Origin: Lithodes maja
Lineage: Eukaryota; Arthropoda; Malacostraca; Decapoda; Lithodidae
Direction: 5' to 3'
NCBI GenBank assembly: GCA_037953745.1
Contig: JBAKBP010006597.1
Span: forward strand, 1-64,000
DNA: 64,000 bases
Of the stretch, positions 37,403-48,049 are shown in pieces (position 1 is the first letter of the stretch; every line of letters begins with the position of its first letter). Below the pieces are notes generated by a model, which saw only the letters and a list, made by a program, of their open reading frames with translations, searched no databases and was not told where the DNA came from. Position numbers and translations under genes: made by a program.

Positions 37403-38174
37403 TAACCACTGTCCCCTTAATAACCACTGTCCCCTTAATAACCACTGTCCCCTTAATAACCACTGTCCCCAAAATAACCACTGTCCCCTTAATAACCACT
37501 GTCCCCTTAATAACCACTGTCCCCTTAATAACCACTGTCCCTTAATAACCACTGTCCAAAAATAACCACTGTCCCTTAATAACCACTGTCCCCTTAATAA
37601 CCACTGTCCCCTTAATAACCACTGTCCCCTTAATAACCACTGTCCCCCTTAATAACCACTGTCCCCTTAATAACCACTGTCCCCTTAATAACCACTGTCC
37701 CCTTAATAACCACTGTCCCCTTAATAACCACTGTCCCCTTAATAACCACTGTCCCCTTAATAACCACTGTCCCCTTAATAACCACTGTCCAAAAAATAAC
37801 CACTGTCCCCTTAATAACACACTGTCCCCTTAATAACCACTGTCCAAAAAATAACCACTGTCCCCTTAATAACCACTGTCCCTTAATAACCACTGTCCCC
37901 TTAATAACCACTGTCCCCTTAATAACCACTGTCCCCTTAATAACCACTGTCCCCTTAATAACCACTGTCCCCTTAATAACCACTGTCCCCTTAATAACCA
38001 CTGTCCCCTTAATAACCACTGTCCCCTTAATAACCACTGTCCCCTTAATAACCACTGTCCCCTTAATAACCACTGTCCCCTTAATAACCACTGTCCCCTT
38101 AATAACCACAGTCCCCTTAATAACCACTGTCCCCTTAATAACCACTGTCCCCTTAATAACCACTGTCCCCTTAA
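37379..38174 (+). repeat. 18-bp minisatellite, left block (about 44 units)
   Basis: Unit CCCCTTAATAACCACTGT, with a few units shortened or carrying AAAA in place of CCTT (near 37467, 37557, 37790 and 37845). Since 18 is a multiple of 3, all frames stay open and give Val-Ile-Lys-Gly-Thr or Leu-Leu-Arg-Gly-Gln-Trp repeats on the minus strand. These are artefacts, not proteins. Confidence 0.96.
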
Positions 38175-38505
38175 GGGGAGGTTTTTAGTTTGGTCTCTAG
38201 ATATCCATCAAGCTTAAGATTACACCCCCTTGAGCCCCTTTCAAGACACATTTGTACATTTTTCGGTAGAAAAATGTCCCGGCTGAAAGCCGGTTCCTCT
38301 TAAATTACAGGCTCGCTATCGCTCGCCAGGATAAAATCGACACCTAAATTGCACGAAAGGTCTTAAAATTGACGGAAATGGGGCGAAAGTTCTTAAAATC
38401 GCCAAACTAATGGGGCGACTGTCTTAAAATATCAAAAGCAATGGGGCTAAACATGAGGGAGAAAGGGGTCCAGAAAAAATCCCTCAAGTCGATATCTCCC
38501 CTTAA
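38171..38505 (-). mobile_element. TTAA-flanked structured MITE inserted in the minisatellite
   Basis: A 327-bp element with TTAA on both sides (38171-38174 and 38502-38505) and GGGGAG/CTCCCC ends. It carries the family hallmarks in minus orientation, including the hairpin ACATTTTTCGGTAGAAAAATG at about 38256-38277 and the GGCTGAAAGCC hairpin. Both flanks are the same 18-bp array, whose unit itself contains TTAA. This copy clearly jumped into an existing array at that tetranucleotide. Confidence 0.85.
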
Positions 38506-39390
38506 TAACCACTGTCCCCTTAATAACCACTGTCCCCTTAATAACCACTGTCCCCTTAATAACTACTGTCCCCTTAATAACCACTGTCCCCTTAATAACC
38601 ACTGTCCCCTTAATAACCACTGTCCCCTTAATAACCACTACTGTCCCCCTAATAACCACTGTCCCCTTAATAACCACTGTCCCCTTAATAACCACTGTCC
38701 CCTTAATAACCACTGTCCCCTTAATAACCACTGTCCCCTTAATAACCACTGTCCCCTTAATAACCACTGTCCCCTTAATAACCACTGTCCCCTTAATAAC
38801 CACTGTCCCCCTAATAACCACTGTCCCCTTAATAACCACTGTCCCCTTAATAACCACTGTCCCCCTAATAACCACTGTCCCCCTAATAACCACTGTCCCC
38901 TTAATAACCACTGTCCCCCTAATAACCACTGTCCCCTTAATAACCACTGTCCCCTTAATAACCACTGTCCCCTTAATAACCACTGTCCCCTTAATAACCA
39001 CTGTCCCCCTAATAACCACTGTCCCCTTAATAACCACTGTCCCCCTAATAACCACTGTCCCCCTAATAACCACTGTCCCCTTAATAACCACTGTCCCCTT
39101 AATAACCACTGTCCCCTTAATAACCACTGTCCCCTTAATAACCACTGTCCCCTTAATAACCACTGTCCCCTTAATAACCACTGTCCCCTTAATAACCAGT
39201 CCCCTTAATAACCACTGTCCCCTTAATAACCACTGTCCCCTTAATAACCACTGTCCCCTTAATAACCACTGTCGCCTTAATAACCACTGTCCCCTTAATA
39301 ACCACTGTCCCCTTAATAACCACTGTCCCCTTAATAACCACTGTCCCCTTAATAACCACTGTCCCCTTAATAACCACTGTCCCCTTAATT
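38502..39390 (+). repeat. 18-bp minisatellite, right block (about 49 units)
   Basis: Same unit as the left block. A CCCCCTAAT variant (TTAA lost to CTAA) recurs in clusters between 38640 and 39075, and one unit near 38637 has an extra CTA. Open frames of up to 255 codons on both strands are repeat artefacts. Confidence 0.96.
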
Positions 39391-39499
39391 GTGAACCAGT
39401 GGATATTATGTGGTGGATAGTGCTTGGGATATGGCGGATAATGGGGAGTGGGGGGAAACGACCGATAGATGGATAATTAGATAAATATACACAGTGATA

Positions 39500-39684
39500 T
39501 ATGGAGGAAGGCGAACAGCAACAGACGATTTTATTCAGCTTAGGAAAGATATCTACCCGTTAAAATATTACAGACTATATCAATTAATCCTTTTAGCTAC
39601 CATATTTCCATCCTAAGCTTCATAAAATCGTCTAAATGCAGCTGAAATAAAACAAAAAGACGTCGTCGGTACTGTAAGGGTTAA
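39500..39684. mobile_element. Palindromic TTAA MITE (CCCTTTCAAGAT family), partial
   Basis: Carries the family's inverted pair: CAGACGATTTTATTCAGCTTAGGAAAGAT on one side, and its inverse (ATCCTAAGCTTCATAAAATC, then GTCTAAATGCAGC) on the other. The right end is GTACTGTAAGGG then TTAA (39681-39684). The left end is decayed. Confidence 0.6.
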
Positions 39685-39742
39685 GTAAGACAAGTAGTAG
39701 CACACAACTTAATTTACTTGACTTCTATTAAACTTCTCTTAT

Positions 39743-39743
<1 letters not shown>

Positions 39744-39817
<74 letters not shown>
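39744..39817 (+). repeat. (GA)n microsatellite
   Basis: An uninterrupted run of about 37 GA units, followed at 39890-40020 by a degenerate TA/CATA-rich tract. Confidence 0.95.
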
Positions 39818-39819
<2 letters not shown>

Positions 39820-40059
39820 ACATAGAGCTATATAGATACACAGACCACACAGACCTCAAGGTCCTTACTAGGGCAGTCTGGCCTTACAAACTATATATGC
39901 ATATATGCATATATATATATATATATATACATATATATACATATATACACCGGTACACACATACACATACATACATACATATATATACAGTATATATACA
40001 CATACTGTACAGTGCACACACATACACTTACATACATTTTTTTTTTTTTTTTTTTTTCA

Positions 40060-43000
40060 TATCACCCCAGCCCTCTGCAGATAGAGGTCAAGCCTTCCCT
40101 TGAAAGCGTTTATTGTGTCGCTCTCCACCACTCTCGCTGGTAGTTTATTCCACTCTGTCGCCACACTGTAGGTGAAGAAACTCTTTGTGACATCTAGGTT
40201 TGCCTTTTTGGTTTTTAATTTCATTCCATTTCGCGAGTTTGATTAGTATTGTTTAATGTGAATAGTGCATTTACATCGACTTTGTCGAAAACCTTTTAGT
40301 ATCTTAAAGCACTCAATAAGCTGACCCCTCAACCTCCTCTTTTTTAATGAGAACAGGTTCAATCGTTTAAGTCTTTCTTCATATGGTTTATTTCTTAATG
40401 AGGGTATCATCTTCGTCGCTCTACGCTGTACTGACTCAGTCTTACAATGTCCTTGATCAGATAAGGTGACCAGAACTGCACACCATATTCAAGGTGGGGC
40501 CTCACCATACTTTTGAACAGTGGCACTATTACGTTTTCATGTTTATATGTAAATTTTTGTTTAATAAAGCCCAATGCTATGTTTGCCTTATTTGCAGCTG
40601 CTATACATTGGTCGGAAGTTTTTAGGTTTTCAGATATTAGTACCCCTAGGTCTTTTACTACCGTTGCGGTTTTTATTTGTTTGCCATTCATTTCGTATTT
40701 GTATTTCATATTTCTGCTACCAACCTGCAGCACTTGACATTTATCGACATTGAAGGGCATCTGCCATTTTTTCGACCACTCTGATATTTTGTTTAAATCA
40801 GATTGCAACGCATTTCTATCATCTTCGTTCAGGACTGTATTTCCTATTTTTGTATCGTCGGCAAATTTGGAAATGGTGTTGTTTACCCCTACATCAATAT
40901 CGTTAATGTAAATGAGAAACAGGACCGGTCCAAGGACTGAACCCTGTGGAACTCCACTAGTGACAGGCTCCTACTCCGATTCCACTCCATTTATCACCAC
41001 TCTCTGTCTTCTGCCTGTAAGCCAATTTTTTATCCAAGAATGAATTTCACCTTTGATACCTATCCTCTCCAGTTTAGCCAATAGTTTTCGGTGAGGCACC
41101 TTGTCGAAAGCTTTTTGAAAGTCCAAGAAGATTATATCTAGTGATTTCGTCATGTCGTTATATGTGAATAGTTTGTTATAAAATTCAATCAAATTTGTTA
41201 GGCATGACTTATTTGATCTAAAGCCGTGTTGACTATTTTTGATTAGGTTGTTTGATTCGAGGTAATCTACTATCTTATCTCTAAGGATTTTTTCCATGAT
41301 TTTTCCTACAATTGAAGTTAGACTAATTGGTCTGTAATTACTCGCTTTGGCCTTGCTACCCTTCTTGTATATCGGCGTAATGTTCGCATCTTTCCAATCA
41401 CTCGGTACAATCCCCTGTAGTAATGATAAGTTAAATAGTTGTGTCAGGGGTTTTGCTATTTCGTCTTTAACATTCTTAATTATTTTCGGGTGGAGCATGT
41501 CGGGTCCCGGGGTCTTATTTACATTTAAATTACTCAATTTGCATTGTACTTCGCTAACACTGATGGTGAAATCTCCTATCACATGAGTTGAGGTGTTATT
41601 TTCAAGGGTATGATCGATAATTTCTTCTGTGAAAACTGAGCCAAAATATTTGTTGAGCAGATTTGCCGTGTTTGTGTCACCTGTTATTGTCTGGCCATCT
41701 TCTATTAGCGGTCCGATTCCGCTTTTGATCTGTTTATTTTTATTTACGTAACTGTAGAATTTTTTGGGGTTTGTGGCACTTTCTCTGGCAATAGTCATTT
41801 CGTAATTTTGTTTGTTCGCCCTAATTATTTTTTTCACTTCCCTTCCACTATTTTTGTACAAGTTTTTAATTACTTCAGTGTTTGTGTTATTTTTTACAAG
41901 TTTGTGGAGTTGATTCCTTTTCCTTATTGCCTTGCCAATGTCTACTGTACCAAGGGGGCATACTTGATTTCGTATTACGTTTTGGTTTCATGGGTACAAA
42001 TTGTTTATGCGCCTCTGTAATTGTAGACTTAAAATTTCCCCATAGTTCATTTACTTCGTTTATATTTATGAGGTTTGAGTGTATGTTTGATAGCGATTCC
42101 TTAAGTCCGTCATAATTTGCGTTTTTGAAGTCCGAAACCATTCCTGTTGTTTTTACTGAGTTGCTTATAACGTTGATTCTTAAGATTTTATAATCGGACG
42201 TTGCCAGATGTTCACCTACATCCAGGTTTGATAATAGATTTTCTTGGGTAGTGATTACGAGGTCTAATATATTCCTGTCTCGCGTCGGCTGTTTTACGTG
42301 TTGAGTCAAAAAATTGTCCTGGATGAAGCTTGTCATTGGGCGTGACTCAGCATTTTTTCCGGTCGTGGTATTCCAGTCAATTAGGGGGAGGTTATAGTCA
42401 CCTAGTAAAACTGTTTCGTCGGAATTAAGGGTTTTCTCTAGTATTTCATAAAAAATTGTATCATTGGCAACAGTTAGTCTCGGTGGTCGGTACGCTGTAG
42501 TGATATTTAAGTTCATGTTTTTTGTATTTATTTTGACGCACACTATGTCTGCATTACTTTCGGGGAGAGTCACCTCAACTGGGTTTAAGTAGGTTGCAAC
42601 GTACATTGCAACCCCCCCTCTTTGTTTTCCATTGTTACGGTCTTTATGATTTTTTTTATATGGCTCTTTGTGATATTCATGAAGTAGATCTTTATTTTTA
42701 AGGTTCAGATGTGTTTCCGTTATACAAATAACGTCAACTTTCTCATTTAATAACAGACATTTGAGTTCGTCTATTTTGTTTCTTATTGAGCAGGCATTTA
42801 TGGATATTATTTTTATATAATTTCTCTCAGCATGCGCTGGATTTGTTTTTCTTATTGGTGGGGATGGGTTTGGGGTTGTGACTTGAAGCCGCGGCGGGTT
42901 GTCAAATTCATTCAGTTGGTTGGGTTGGCTTGGATGGGGTTGGGTGGGGTTGTTTAGTTTGTTTTGTGGTTCAGGTAGGTAAATTTTCGCAACTTGTGGG

Positions 43001-43137
43001 CCATTGGGGTTGACGGTTTCGTTTAAATGGTTGTGATGGACTTGGAAGGGTTGGGCGAGGTTATTTATTTTTCTTAACTGTGCGGGTGGAGTTTGATTGG
43101 GTAGGGTTGTGGGAGGGCTTTTCCGGGGGTAGCGATG
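40060..43137 (-). pseudogene. CR1-2 ORF2: AP endonuclease / reverse transcriptase, disrupted
   Basis: The endonuclease starts near 42825 with IISINACSIRNK, then CITETHLNLKNKD, TAYRPPRL, LGDYNLPLIDW and ILDLVITTQ. The frame is open from the ORF1 stop at 43138 with no ATG before 42606, inside the endonuclease. RT shows NYRPISLTSIVGK, QHGFRSNKSCLTN, FLDFQKAFDKVPH, SGVPQGSVLGP and FADDTKIGN. Lesions are a frame change at about 41.87-41.93 kb, a TAG at 40971-40973 just before SGVPQG (probably a mutated Trp), and a frame change near 40.44 kb. The C-terminus (RLRGQLIECFKILKG) is readable down to about 40060. The element cannot make a full product now. Confidence 0.88.
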
Positions 43138-44308
43138 TCAATACTCAGAGGAGTCTATTAGCATAGTTATCTCTCGGTCCTGACTGGCGTTGTTTTCATG
43201 GGCAATGTAGGTTGCTTGATTTAGGGTGTCACTCATGTGCTGAACGCCTTTTTCTGATAAATGAATGCCATCTCCGCTGTACAGGGACGAGTTCCCTACA
43301 AAGGTGGTCCAATTGTCCACATACAGTACCTTCTCTTGTTCGCACATGACCTTGACTGCGTTGTTAATTTCTATGGCTCTATTTTGTCCGTATGAGCTTG
43401 TTTTAATCCGGGGTATGACGCCGCTTACCACACATTTCGTGGTCTTCCTTTTCATGACTTTAATTAGGTTCTCGAAATCTTTTTCTATGGTCTTGATTGG
43501 GGCCTTACCTCCGTCAAAGCAGTCATTTGAGCCAACATTGACGACTACACAGGTGCCCTCTGGTATGGCGGAGTTAGTTATGTCTTTCAAGATATGTTCG
43601 ACTTTACCGCCTGGAATGACCTTTACTGACCTTTTTCCTCTGTTCTTGGTGGCAAAGGCAGCTCCTTGACCTCGCATGAGACTGTCACCATAGACTAGGG
43701 TGAGTTTCTCCTTCCCGCTGACTCCGTGATTTGATGGTTTCGTTGTTTTCCTGTCAGGAATTTTCTTGCCTTTCGAGCTTGCTTTCACGTGGTCAGTTAC
43801 CTCGTGTGCAAATCTGTTTTTGATAGGGTTACCTGGTGTCGCTTTTCCATTCCCATTCCCATTCACGTGGTCAGTTACCTCGTGTTCATTGTTTTCGGCG
43901 AGAACAGCAAATCTGTTTTTGATAGGGATACCTGGTGTCGCTTTCCCATTCCCTTGGGATTTGTTCTTGTTACGCCTGTTGACTACTGTCTGATATAGAT
44001 CATTGGATGGGTTTTCTTTTTGAAGATTTTTAATAACGTCGACTTGCTTACTCTCTATGTCCTTTACTCGCTCTTTTAGTAAGAACATTTGATGCGAAAG
44101 TACACCTACAGTCTCCTTTAGTGTGAGATTATCTCGCTTCAGTTCGTCAGCCTGTGCCTTGTGTGCTTCTAATGTGCACTCCAAGAGCAACAAGTTTTCA
44201 CCAGTTATAACACATAAAACACTTGGCATTTGGATACCCATGACGCGGATACCATTCCTTGTAGTAGTTCTTGTTACAGGAGGGGCATTTAATTCTGATC
44301 TGTGCCAT
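43138..44308 (-). pseudogene. CR1-2 ORF1: Cys finger / coiled coil / SGNH-type esterase
   Basis: The natural start is probably the ATG at 44308 (MAQIRIKCPSCNKNYY, then CFMC), which supplies an N-terminal Cys finger. That frame hits a stop near 44210, and the rest is in the neighbouring frame, so a frame change lies at about 44.2 kb. Downstream come a coiled coil (LEAHKAQADELKRDNL to LKERVKDIESK), a duplicated NRFA-HEVTDHV block (below) and the esterase: VYGDSLMRGQG (Ser), IPGGKVEH (Gly), NVGSNDCFDGG (Asn) and SGDGIHLSEKG (Asp, His). It ends at a TGA (43138-43140) that lies in the same frame as ORF2. Confidence 0.85.
43786..43951 (-). repeat. Internal duplication in CR1-2 ORF1 linker
   Basis: The peptide GKATPG-PIKNRFA followed by HEVTDHV occurs twice in a row, separated by about 28 residues. 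At DNA level both copies include TTTGATAGGG-TACCTGGTGTCGCTTT and GTGGTCAGTTACCTCGTG on the plus strand. It is an in-frame tandem duplication of the linker before the esterase. Confidence 0.85.
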
Positions 44309-44619
44309 GATTTGGGGTTAGTGAGGGAGAATTTGCAGAAATGAAAGGTACAAAATGTTGGAGTGGTCACTTCCCTTAAAAGTTGTTCCGATGTTGATGA
44401 TGCAGGTTGCAAGGTGTTGGTGGGGGGTGAGGGTAGTTTCTGTTACGTCGGCACTTTAAAAAGAAATTTGGGACGGGTTTTGGGGGTGGGGGGGATGGTC
44501 CTAGGGCCCTTATTTTATACCCCTATTTCCCCTCATAAACCGGGGTTTGAAGGGGGGGGGCCCCCCCCCGGTGGTACTTGTTGACACTTGGCGGCAGCGG
44601 GGAAATGAATTGGGATGAG

Positions 44620-44958
44620 AGGAAAAGAGAAAGAGAGAGAGAGAGAGGGGGGGGGTGAGAGTGAGTGAGAATGAGAGAGAACGAAAGGGAGAGGGAGATG
44701 GAGGGAGGGAGAGAGAGAGAGAGATATATGAGCGAGAGAGAGAGAGAGAGATATGAGCGAGAGAGAGAGAGAGATATGAGCGAGAGAGAGAGAGAGGGAA
44801 CGAAAGGGAGAGAGAGATGGAGAGAGAGAGAGAGAGAGAGAGAGATATGAGCGAGAGAGAGAGAGAGAGAGATATGAGCGAGAGAGAGAGAGAGAGAGAA
44901 GGGCGGGGGTGAGAGTGAGAAAATGGAAGTGAGAGAATGAGAGAGATAGAACGAAAGG

Positions 44959-44989
<31 letters not shown>

Positions 44990-45271
44990 AGTTTATTGAG
45001 GGGCTGTATTCACCCTGGTGGGGCACTCCTCGTAAAACGGGAGTCGTTGGAGGGGAGAGAGGCGGTGACTTTAGTTGGGGTTTGGGGTGGGAGGAGGGGG
45101 AGTTGGGAGGAGAGAGAGAGAGAGAGAGAGAGAATTAGTTTATTGGGGGGCTGTATTCACCCGGGTGGGGCACTCCTCGTAAAGCGGAAGTTGTTGTGGG
45201 GACGGCGCGGTGCCTTTTGTTGGGGTTGGGGGGGGGGGGGGGGGGAGTTGGGAGGAGAGGGAGAGGGAGAG

Positions 45272-45318
<47 letters not shown>

Positions 45319-45330
45319 GAGATGAGAGTG
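44620..45330 (+). repeat. GA-rich microsatellite region with a duplicated 140-bp block
   Basis: Compound (GA)n, GAGCGAGA and GGGAGA tracts. Inside, two copies of a non-simple block (about 44990-45110 and 45130-45250) share GGGGCTGTATTCACCC-GGTG, GGGCACTCCTCGTAAA-CGG and a GTTGGGGT/GGGGG end. The acidic/basic repeat peptides that can be read here are artefacts. Confidence 0.9.
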
Positions 45331-45839
45331 ATAGAGTGAGAGGGAGTTTTTGAAAACTAGGAATTAAAATGGATAGGCAGCTGGGAGTTGGTGTGGGACA
45401 AATCAAAGGAGGTATTTAGACAAGGAGGAGATATTTAAGCTTATAGAGAGGGATTTTTCTATAGCTTGAGTGTGGCAGACCAAGATTTTTGCAAGAAGGA
45501 TTTAGATAATGGGATGTGGGGATTGTAATTCAGACTGTTCTATATAGTGAGTGTTAGTGAGAGAGACAAATTTGTGTATAAGAGAGATTTATATGTAAAC
45601 ATAGGTTTGGTAGTTTATAGTAAGAGAGTTATTTAGATGATTTGAAAGAAGGGTGTGAGTAGAGAGAGAGGATGGAGGAATGGGGATAATGAGAATTTAT
45701 AAGGGATATTGGTAATACTAAGTTACAAGATACTGGTGAGGGCAGAGGGGAAAGGCAGCATGCACGGTGGGGTGTGGGGCAGGGGGCGGCGCTCGGAGCT
45801 CGGGAAGACACTTCCTTCTTGTTCGACCGCTAATGATAG

Positions 45840-45842
<3 letters not shown>
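45331..45842. other. Unclassified purine-rich stretch
   Basis: G/A-rich sequence between two GA microsatellites, without a recognised gene. Confidence 0.4.

Positions 45843-45905
<63 letters not shown>
45843..45905 (+). repeat. (GA)n microsatellite
   Basis: An uninterrupted run of about 31 GA units. Confidence 0.95.
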
Positions 45906-45912
<7 letters not shown>

Positions 45913-46236
45913 TGGGAGCGAGAGCAAGAGAGACTGAAAAAAAGAAAGACGAGATAAACAAAGAATGAAAGAGAGAGACAAGAATTAATGTATTATTATA
46001 CAATTGTATAGATTTTTTTTTAAATATTAATATAGCATTCTACAAGGACATTGATAAACGAGTACGATAATATACAAGCTATCATTCGAGTCCCATGATT
46101 ATTACTATAGTTGCAAGATTAAGTATGCATAAAAGAGGCACAGCAACGTAAACAACCACACTATAACATAGCATTAATCCTCCCAACGTTTTATGTTTCA
46201 CCATCAACTCAAACAGATATGCAGAAAACACACAAA

Positions 46237-46500
46237 TTAAGGTGGGGGTTTTCTGAACCCCTTTTTCCCTCATGCTTAGCTCCAAATTGAAAGACATTTG
46301 CTCCCTTAGTTTAGCAATTTTAATATCATTCGTGCCATTTAGGTGTCGATATTCTCCTTCGAATGATAGCGAGCTTGCAGTTTAAGAGGAACCAGCCTTA
46401 GGCCAAGGCATTTCTCTACCGAAAAATGCAAACATTTATATTGAAGGGGGTGCTTGGGGGTATTTTGTTTAAGTTTGATGGAGGTCTAGGGAAGAAACTG
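46237..46500 (+). mobile_element. TTAA-flanked structured MITE, plus orientation
   Basis: TTAA-GGTGGGGG start at 46237. Then come TTTTTCCCTCATGCTTAG, TGCCATTTAGGTGTCGATAT, GATAGCGAGCTTGCAG, AGAGGAACCAGCCTTAGGCC, ATTTCTCTACCGAAAAATG and GTTTGATGGAGGTCTAGGG. The expected A/T-rich end is replaced by, or has expanded into, the 40-bp tandem repeat that follows. No closing TTAA was identified. Confidence 0.6.
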
Positions 46501-46622
46501 AAAATATATAATACATAATATTAATACAATACAATAAATACAAATATATAATACATAATATTAATACAATACAATAAATACAAATATATAATACATAATA
46601 TTAATACAATACAATAAATAAA
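46501..46622 (+). repeat. 40-bp AT-rich tandem repeat, 3 copies
   Basis: Three almost identical 40-bp units containing AAATATATAATACATAATAT and TAATACAATACAATAAATAC. They sit at the A-rich end of a structured MITE. Confidence 0.9.
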
Positions 46623-46793
46623 AATAAAGAATAGTATAAATAAAGAAAATAATATAAACACAAATATCTCCATAATTGCTCAGCTCTTGCAAAAGCTTTA
46701 TTGCCAAATAATTGTGAACACTTTACTATTATATGACAGAGACATAGCAGTTCCATATGTCTTCCATTACATGTCAAGCAAGTAGCTGCTTAA

Positions 46794-47335
46794 TTAACAC
46801 CTTCAGCACGATGATGCCTTTTACCTTTGATTCTGGCTACAATTAGACGATTGTATGTAGATTAAGAAGGACCTAAGATTTTTCGAGGGTTTGTTGAGAT
46901 CGTATTTACCCCTCTGAGTCCAAGAGGTAGATCATAAGATACAAAAAATCGTCTAATTTTTTTTTTTTTTTTTTCTATATTCCAACTTACTTCCTCTCGG
47001 GCATAGGCTGAAAGCCTTAACATTCACCGCTTTACAATGAACAGTGAAGCCCGTGAGGTCTTGTTCCAGTCTAGGGAGTGAGACATGTGAAGCACGTAGT
47101 GTACAGTACAACGAGCACCTGCCATCTTGCCTTCACATGAGGCACGGTGCTTACTCATGGCCCGAAACGACCCCATCTCTGAAGCCACCTCGTTCCCGTG
47201 CTTCACTGTCTCACCCCCTACACTCGGACTCTCACACTTACACACACACAACGCCACCTGTTGAGCAGATAACTCACCATGGTAAATGGTAACCAGAATA
47301 TGAATAAAATTGCGTCATCGTGCTGAAGGGGTTAA
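46794..47335. mobile_element. Long member of the palindromic TTAA MITE family
   Basis: TTAA at 46794-46797 and 47332-47335. The ends are inverse copies over CCTTCAGCACGATGATGC / GCGTCATCGTGCTGAAGG. The left half has the family core TCTGGCTACAATTAGACGAT. The matching right half is interrupted after ATCGTCTAAT by a T run and about 340 bp of unrelated sequence (46970-47310), so this copy carries an insert or is a longer progenitor. No coding capacity was found in the insert. Confidence 0.65.
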
Positions 47336-47564
47336 GTATATAATGTTTCGCTAGGTGAACAAATAAAGTCTTGTGTAACAAAATTTTGTCGAGTAGTAGA
47401 ACCAATTGATCACATACGAGTTTCAAGTTATAAGGAAGTTGGAGCTGCAGAATTATTATCAGCTAAAATACAGTTAAAGTGTATTATATAAACACATAAA
47501 GTCGCATTCACCATACACTCTCTCCATCAGAAACCTACAATATTAATGCATTTCTGAAAATATT

Positions 47565-47727
47565 AACAGACTAACATCGTTCTCAACACCAATAACTATC
47601 AATGACATTAATGAAAATATAGGCTCCTCCGGAGATTCGAGCCCACGACACTACATACACAACTTACATGCTTTAACCATTATACCACCACGTCCACGAC
47701 AATTAAAGATTGAGTACGTGACTACTA
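47565..47727 (-). mobile_element. tRNA-derived SINE, family S, copy 3
   Basis: Matches the copies at 4375 and 4690: TCGTTCTCAACACCAATAAC, box B as GGGCTCGAATCTCCGGAGG in reverse complement, box A as GTGGTATAATGGTTAAAG, and the GAGTACGTGACTACTATTAA tail. The tail ends exactly at the TTAA where the next MITE begins. Confidence 0.7.
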
Positions 47728-47946
47728 TTAACCCTTTCAAGATCCAATGCGTGTTTCTTTTCCGTGTTGTGGCTATTATTTGACGATTATATTTAGATTA
47801 GGAAGGATAAATGTACTGTATGTCAGAGGGTTAATTGGGATTGTCTTTACCCTTGTCATGCCCACAGATCCTTCTTCAGCGGTATAAATCGTCTAGTGAT
47901 AGCCAGAATAAACTGCCAAACTGCGTCATGATCCTCAAAGGGTTAA
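47728..47946. mobile_element. Palindromic TTAA MITE (CCCTTTCAAGAT family)
   Basis: 219 bp from TTAA (47728) to TTAA (47946), with CCCTTTCAAGATC at the left and GATCCTCAAAGGG at the right. Inner arms are GTGGCTATTATTTGACGAT with AGATTAGGAAGGAT and their inverse (ATCCTTCTTCAG, then ATCGTCTAGTGATAGCCAG), so most of the element can fold back on itself. Confidence 0.75.
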
Positions 47947-48049
47947 TATGATATTTATGTTTACGGCTCCAACTTCCTTATAGCCTAAAACTCGCAAGTG
48001 GTCAGTTGCATCGTTTGTTGGTTTGTTAAAAGGGATTGTTTATTTATTT

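Larger units (their letters stand above)
40037..44620 (-). mobile_element. CR1-type LINE (CR1-2), decayed
   Basis: Minus strand: ORF1 (44308-43138), ORF2 (43137 to about 40060) and a terminal A run (T run at 40037-40057 on the plus strand). The architecture matches CR1-1 (finger plus esterase ORF1, AP endonuclease plus RT ORF2), but the protein sequences are clearly different and the 3' end is an A run and not a TTTGTACTCC repeat. The 5' boundary near 44620 is approximate, placed where GA-rich sequence begins. Confidence 0.85.

Noticed and set aside
37265..39377. Long open frames (up to 255 codons) on both strands through the 18-bp repeats
   Set aside because: An 18-bp unit keeps every frame open if one unit is open. 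The peptides are pure repeats with no start context or other coding sign.
44665..45325. Arg/Glu-rich open frames in GA tracts
   Set aside because: They are translations of GA microsatellites, as are those at 1946-2149 and 45709-45981.
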